Assembly (NCBI GenBank): GCA_963820545.1
Contig: CAWGAJ010000001.1
Location: 1,736,001 to 1,800,000 of the forward strand
Reading direction: 5' to 3'
Source: CAWGAJ01 sp963820545
GTDB lineage: Bacteria; Planctomycetota; Planctomycetia; Pirellulales; Thermoguttaceae
DNA: 64,000 nt
The first letter of the stretch is position 1. Each line of letters opens with the position of its first letter. Made by a program: the position numbers and the translations under genes. The notes under the pieces were generated by a model. That model was not told the origin of the DNA. It did no database searches and saw nothing but the letters and a program-made list of their open reading frames with translations. This document shows, in pieces, positions 60,855 to 64,000 of the stretch.

Positions 60855-61889
60855 TTACTTTTTACGACGAACGTAAAACGCGATCCCCATCGCTCCGGAG
60901 ACTAGCATAATCCACGTAGCCGGTTCCGGAATGACGGTCAAAGTCCCCGTGCTCTCGCTAAACTGGTAGGTGACGTCGTTGGCATCTGTGTTCCAAAGAT
61001 CCCCGCCAACGTCGGTGAATCCGCTGACGGTGAACGAGGGATTAAAGGTCTTTACCGTTGTGTTCACAATCGTCCAGCTATCACCAAGGGTGTTGTCGGC
61101 ATCGCCCAAGTTGAAGTTGAAGATACCGTCGAGGGTGGCAGTTCCGGTTCCCGTGATTATGTTGCACACGCCATTGGTCGTGGGGGTGAAGTTCATCAGG
61201 CCGGTGCTGTCCAAAGCCCATCGGCTATAGCTGCTCGGGGGCGGGGTTACAGAGGTAGCGTGCAGGGCAAGAAGCTTAATGGAGCCGTCATAAGTGTTCG
61301 ACCCAGAAGTGAAATAGATAGTGCGGACTGCTTCGCCACTGCCATTGTCGGCAATATAGAGAGTTCCCGAGCCCTTTACGACTGAATCAATGTAGGTGGC
61401 GCATTGGGCGGCGAACCCGCCACCGTTGGAGGTAACGGTAATATTTCCGTTCATTGAGCATGTTTGGTTGGTTGCCAGCCCATCTCGGATATAGGAGGCG
61501 TCCAGGATCAAGTCGTAGACCGTAAGGCTGATGCCGCTGGCCAGGAATATAAGAGAGTTGTTGTTGACGGTGCCGTCGGTGAGAAAGGGGTAGTGCGGCG
61601 CGGGTCCTCCAAGCGTGAGTGAATCACCTGCGAAGGTGTAGCTTCCGGCAACATTCGGTGAACGCAGGAGATAACCTTTAGTGGAATAGTTGTTCCCGGC
61701 GGAAGGCGCTCCAGCGGGGCTCCAATTTCCAGCGGTATTAAACGAAGAGGTGCCAATCGCATCATTGGCGATCATGATAGCATCTGCTGCGCAAGACGCG
61801 GGTGCCGCGGCCAGAATGGCCAAGGCCGCCATGCCAGCGATCAGGCTGGCTGCCATCTTACCAAGCTGTTGTTTTTTTATTGGGTTCAT
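60855..61889 (-). CDS. PEP-CTERM protein C
   Basis: 344 residues, intact. Signal peptide (AASLIAGMAALAILAAAPASCAA), a beta-rich body with G-N-W and N-T-Y-D-G units (FNTAGNWSPAGAPSAGNNYS, SGSNTYDGSIKLL), and a PEP-CTERM sorting signal: VIPEPATWIMLVSGAMGIAF followed by RRKK. Related in style to autotransporter-strand proteins but shorter. First gene of the minus-strand PEP-CTERM cluster. Such proteins are sorted by exosortase and linked to extracellular matrix; no exosortase gene is seen in this window. Confidence 0.85.
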   Translation of the reverse strand: MNPIKKQQLGKMAASLIAGMAALAILAAAPASCAADAIMIANDAIGTSSFNTAGNWSPAGAPSAGNNYSTKGYLLRSPNVAGSYTFAGDSLTLGGPAPHYPFLTDGTVNNNSLIFLASGISLTVYDLILDASYIRDGLATNQTCSMNGNITVTSNGGGFAAQCATYIDSVVKGSGTLYIADNGSGEAVRTIYFTSGSNTYDGSIKLLALHATSVTPPPSSYSRWALDSTGLMNFTPTTNGVCNIITGTGTATLDGIFNFNLGDADNTLGDSWTIVNTTVKTFNPSFTVSGFTDVGGDLWNTDANDVTYQFSESTGTLTVIPEPATWIMLVSGAMGIAFYVRRKK

Positions 61890-62686
61890 GTTAAATACCT
61901 GTTGAGTTGTTGGTTCAGTAAATTATTTACGGAAAAAAAGTCGAGTAATTACGGATTCCTAAAATCCGCCCGCCCGATGCTACAAGCATCATCTGTGAAG
62001 TTCAGTCTTCCCGAACGTTTCATAAAAACAAGAGAAGACATTCTCCGGCCACACCAAGCAGCTTGCACATTGGTAATAAGACAAGTTCAATGTGCCATAC
62101 TACGATGAATAAAGCGCTGCCTCTTACGGCATAGAATTAAAGATTACGGAGAAATAGATCTTAAACGACTAACACTAAAGCCTAATACACACACACTAGC
62201 TTAAAGTAATCCACACACTTAAATAATCCCCGCAACGCGCCTGATTGTTTCACAGAGCTTCTCTCTTGTCAAACATTTCCCTGAATTTTTATAAATTTAT
62301 TTCAGGCGGATTGGGGGGTAAGGTAGATGCGAGGCTAGGCTTGGTCATGTGAGACGGGTGCGGGGCGTCGGATTGGCGAGGATAAGGCATAAGCCATGAA
62401 GTCCGCATGGGCCGGGTTATACGAATCACTCCCCGCACTCCACCAAAAGGGGACTGTTATTCTTGGTTAAAAATCTGGTCCACTGCCGGGTCGTCGGCGA
62501 CCATTTTGGCGGTTTGTGACTCTACGTATCCTACCATTATTATGTTGTGCTGGGGGGGGGTAGGAACGATAAAAAACATCCCCAAACACCGGAGCACGGC
62601 ATTGTTTGTCGGACCGATTTTCCAGCGCGAGGTTGTCCTTGCCCCGCGACGATTGCACATCTACACTGGCGCACTGCATATATTGG
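61890..62686. other. intergenic stretch with degenerate coding fragments and a G9 run
   Basis: From 61890 to about 62395 AT-rich sequence without a gene; it should hold the promoter of PEP-CTERM gene C. CA-rich text near 62190 and a weak inverted repeat (CCTGAA...TTCAGG, about 62280-62306) are visible. From 62395 to 62686 short minus-strand fragments occur without start or family. A run of nine G at 62552-62560 is unusual for this window. Confidence 0.4.
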
Positions 62687-63016
62687 CGTGCTTTTGTTGC
62701 TGATCTTCACGGCCTGGCTGGTATTATACGTGCCTTTGATCGTCTTCCCGGAGTTTAATATATAGCCAGTGTTGTCGGCAACGTCGAAGGTGCCGGTACG
62801 GATATCAATGAGGTTGCTGGCCAGCGAGCCGCTGGAGGCGAGTTTCAATGTTCCGTTGTATAAAGTGGTGGGGCTGGTGTAGGAGTTACTGCCGCCGAGG
62901 ACCACGGTGCCGGAGCCGTTTTGGCTTAGGGCGCCGGTGCCTGAAATCACGCCGTTTACCGTGACCGTGCCGCTGCTGTTAAAGACCAAGGCGGCATTAT
63001 TCGTGACCGCGCCCGC
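62687..63016 (-). pseudogene. fragment of an autotransporter-associated beta-strand repeat protein
   Basis: The minus strand encodes about 110 residues of strand-repeat type (VTNNAALVFNSSGTVTVNGV, GTGALSQNGSGTVVLGGSNS, YNGTLKLASSGSLASNL), like the repeats in proteins A and B. The fragment has no start, no signal peptide and no PEP-CTERM end, and both edges run into unrelated sequence. It is a remnant of a larger gene, or marks a rearrangement or misassembly. Confidence 0.65.
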
Positions 63017-63093
63017 CACCGGCCAGCACGTACACAAATATCGCGTCGCGCAGAACCATTGCCGAGGCGGCGTAGAGCCAGGCATCCGCGTGT

Positions 63094-64000
63094 TCAGCGC
63101 CAGCTCAGTACTCGGAACACCCCCTCGCGGTGCTTCACCTGGTCGGGCAGAGTCAGTAAACGGTCGCGGTAGATACTCAGCAGCACGCCCGTGCCGAAAA
63201 TCACTCCGCCGCCGATGGTCATCCAAATGGCCGCCGTCTGCACGTTCTCAAGCATGTTGATGTACAGCAGCAGAGTCGCGAGATAGATCACCATCAGGGC
63301 GGCCCCTGTGAGCGTCGTGGATCGGAGTCGGAACATGAAACCGGTCGCCAGTAACACGATGCCGGCCATGAGCATGCCCAGCTCGTTGAGAACCGAGAAA
63401 TGCGGCTCGCTGCGGTGAACGAGCACGGCGATCGTCAAAGGCACTCCCACCAGGAGGCTGCCTATTAGGAGGCTAAACGAGACCAGGTCCTCCTGTCTCT
63501 CTTGCTCGCGATACCAGCCGAGGTGACCGATCACCAGCAAGGCAACCCCGATTGCCACGCTGAAGATTTCCATTTTCTCCCAAATGCTTAAGTGGCTGAG
63601 CAGTTGCAAAGTAATGAACATCAGGGCGGCCTCGACAATGGCCATGACCACATACCATCGGCGCCAGCCTGCGTGACGGACCAGCCAAGCCGCAAGGAGG
63701 CTCACCACGACCAGTGCCAATAACAACAAAATCAGCGAGCGGTGAACCGTGGCCAGACGGGTTGCCAAGCGGCTGAGGGTCAATAGGGCGGCGGCCACGA
63801 AGGAGAGCGAGAGGAGGGCATTGGCGCATTGGAAGGCCGGTTCGGCCAGTCCCGCCCACTCCCACATAGCCAGACGATATCCGATCAGCAGAATCAGTCC
63901 AACGATCGCGAAAGTGAGCGTGTAGTACTCCGGGCCGACTTGCCAGTATTGCAGTAGTTGCCAGACGGCGCCGCTGGCCGCAGCCGCGCAGAGATAGACA
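63094..64000 (-). CDS. polytopic membrane protein, 5' end beyond the window
   Basis: The frame is open from 63094 to the right edge, about 300 residues shown. It contains about eight hydrophobic helices (for example LLLLALVVVSLLAAWLV, IFSVAIGVALLVIGHLGWY, TIAVLV, LMAGIVLLATGFMF, ALMVIYLATLLLYINML, GGGVIFGTGVLLSIY) and ends HREGVFRVLSWR. It resembles the C-terminal part of large multi-helix planctomycete membrane proteins, but I cannot name a family. The sequence upstream of the first internal Met stays open and hydrophobic, confirming that the gene continues past 64000. Confidence 0.7.
   Translation of the reverse strand, partial: VYLCAAAASGAVWQLLQYWQVGPEYYTLTFAIVGLILLIGYRLAMWEWAGLAEPAFQCANALLSLSFVAAALLTLSRLATRLATVHRSLILLLLALVVVSLLAAWLVRHAGWRRWYVVMAIVEAALMFITLQLLSHLSIWEKMEIFSVAIGVALLVIGHLGWYREQERQEDLVSFSLLIGSLLVGVPLTIAVLVHRSEPHFSVLNELGMLMAGIVLLATGFMFRLRSTTLTGAALMVIYLATLLLYINMLENVQTAAIWMTIGGGVIFGTGVLLSIYRDRLLTLPDQVKHREGVFRVLSWR

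Noticed and set aside
60668..60910. 80-codon plus-strand ORF between PEP-CTERM genes
   Set aside because: Runs through two hairpins and overlaps the end of the minus-strand gene; no ribosome-binding site.
62466..62700. Integrase-like short motif (DNLALEN) on the minus strand
   Set aside because: Too short, not followed by a DDE or tyrosine-recombinase core, and no terminal inverted repeats.

Overview
The window looks like a chromosomal contig from a planctomycete, probably Pirellulales-like and possibly metagenome-derived. Evidence: a 3.5-3.7 kaa surface protein with a LEPR-XLL-like N-terminal motif (LEDRVLF) and a DUF4347 domain; PEP-CTERM proteins built from autotransporter-associated beta-strand repeats; a type II secretion/pseudopilin operon with a split GspL and GspM layout; several short proteins of planctomycete type; and long repeat-rich spacers. 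No rRNA, tRNA, CRISPR array or complete insertion sequence was seen.

Layout. 0.5-11.7 kb: giant secreted beta-helix/Calx-beta-like protein. 12-24 kb: Spy-like protein, then gspE-F-G-H-I-J-K-L-M(C) and a lipoprotein. 24-28 kb: serine-less alpha/beta hydrolase, LysM protein, NCS1-type permease. 28-38 kb: large AsmA-like protein, GT-C/TPR protein, small acidic protein, dapF, DUF374 acyltransferase, xseA, and a short SelW/Rdx-family gene with an in-frame UGA (37810-38046) that reads best as a selenoprotein. 38-41.3 kb: AT-richer accessory patch (GNAT, DUF4160/DUF2442 pair, TPR, DUF3800). 41.4-43.6 kb (minus): proC, a conserved hypothetical and an EF-P-like (YeiP/EfpL) gene. 44-48.3 kb: two small secreted proteins, then selB and selA, the machinery needed to decode the UGA. 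48.5-52.8 kb: secreted hypothetical, DoxX, ChrA, DRY-repeat lipoprotein. 52.9-62 kb (minus): three PEP-CTERM genes, two of them tandem paralogs with a BNR-type propeller. 62-64 kb: a PATR gene fragment and the 3' part of a polytopic membrane protein.

Two features cut across the window. First, about twenty single-base indels break otherwise intact genes, mostly one base missing from short G/C runs. This looks like sequencing/assembly error more than decay, so broken genes are given as single loci with the inferred shift positions. Second, gene spacers carry repeats: an ordered, strand-oriented three-part low-complexity array (GGATGA words, then CTGAA/AACTG words, then CCACTGTCC words) in at least six spacers, and several REP-like palindromes, two of which lie inside the 5' ends of gspH and gspI.

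The strongest leads are the UGA-containing Rdx gene with a candidate bacterial SECIS hairpin, the directional intergenic arrays, and palindromes that lie in or supply start regions of pseudopilin genes.
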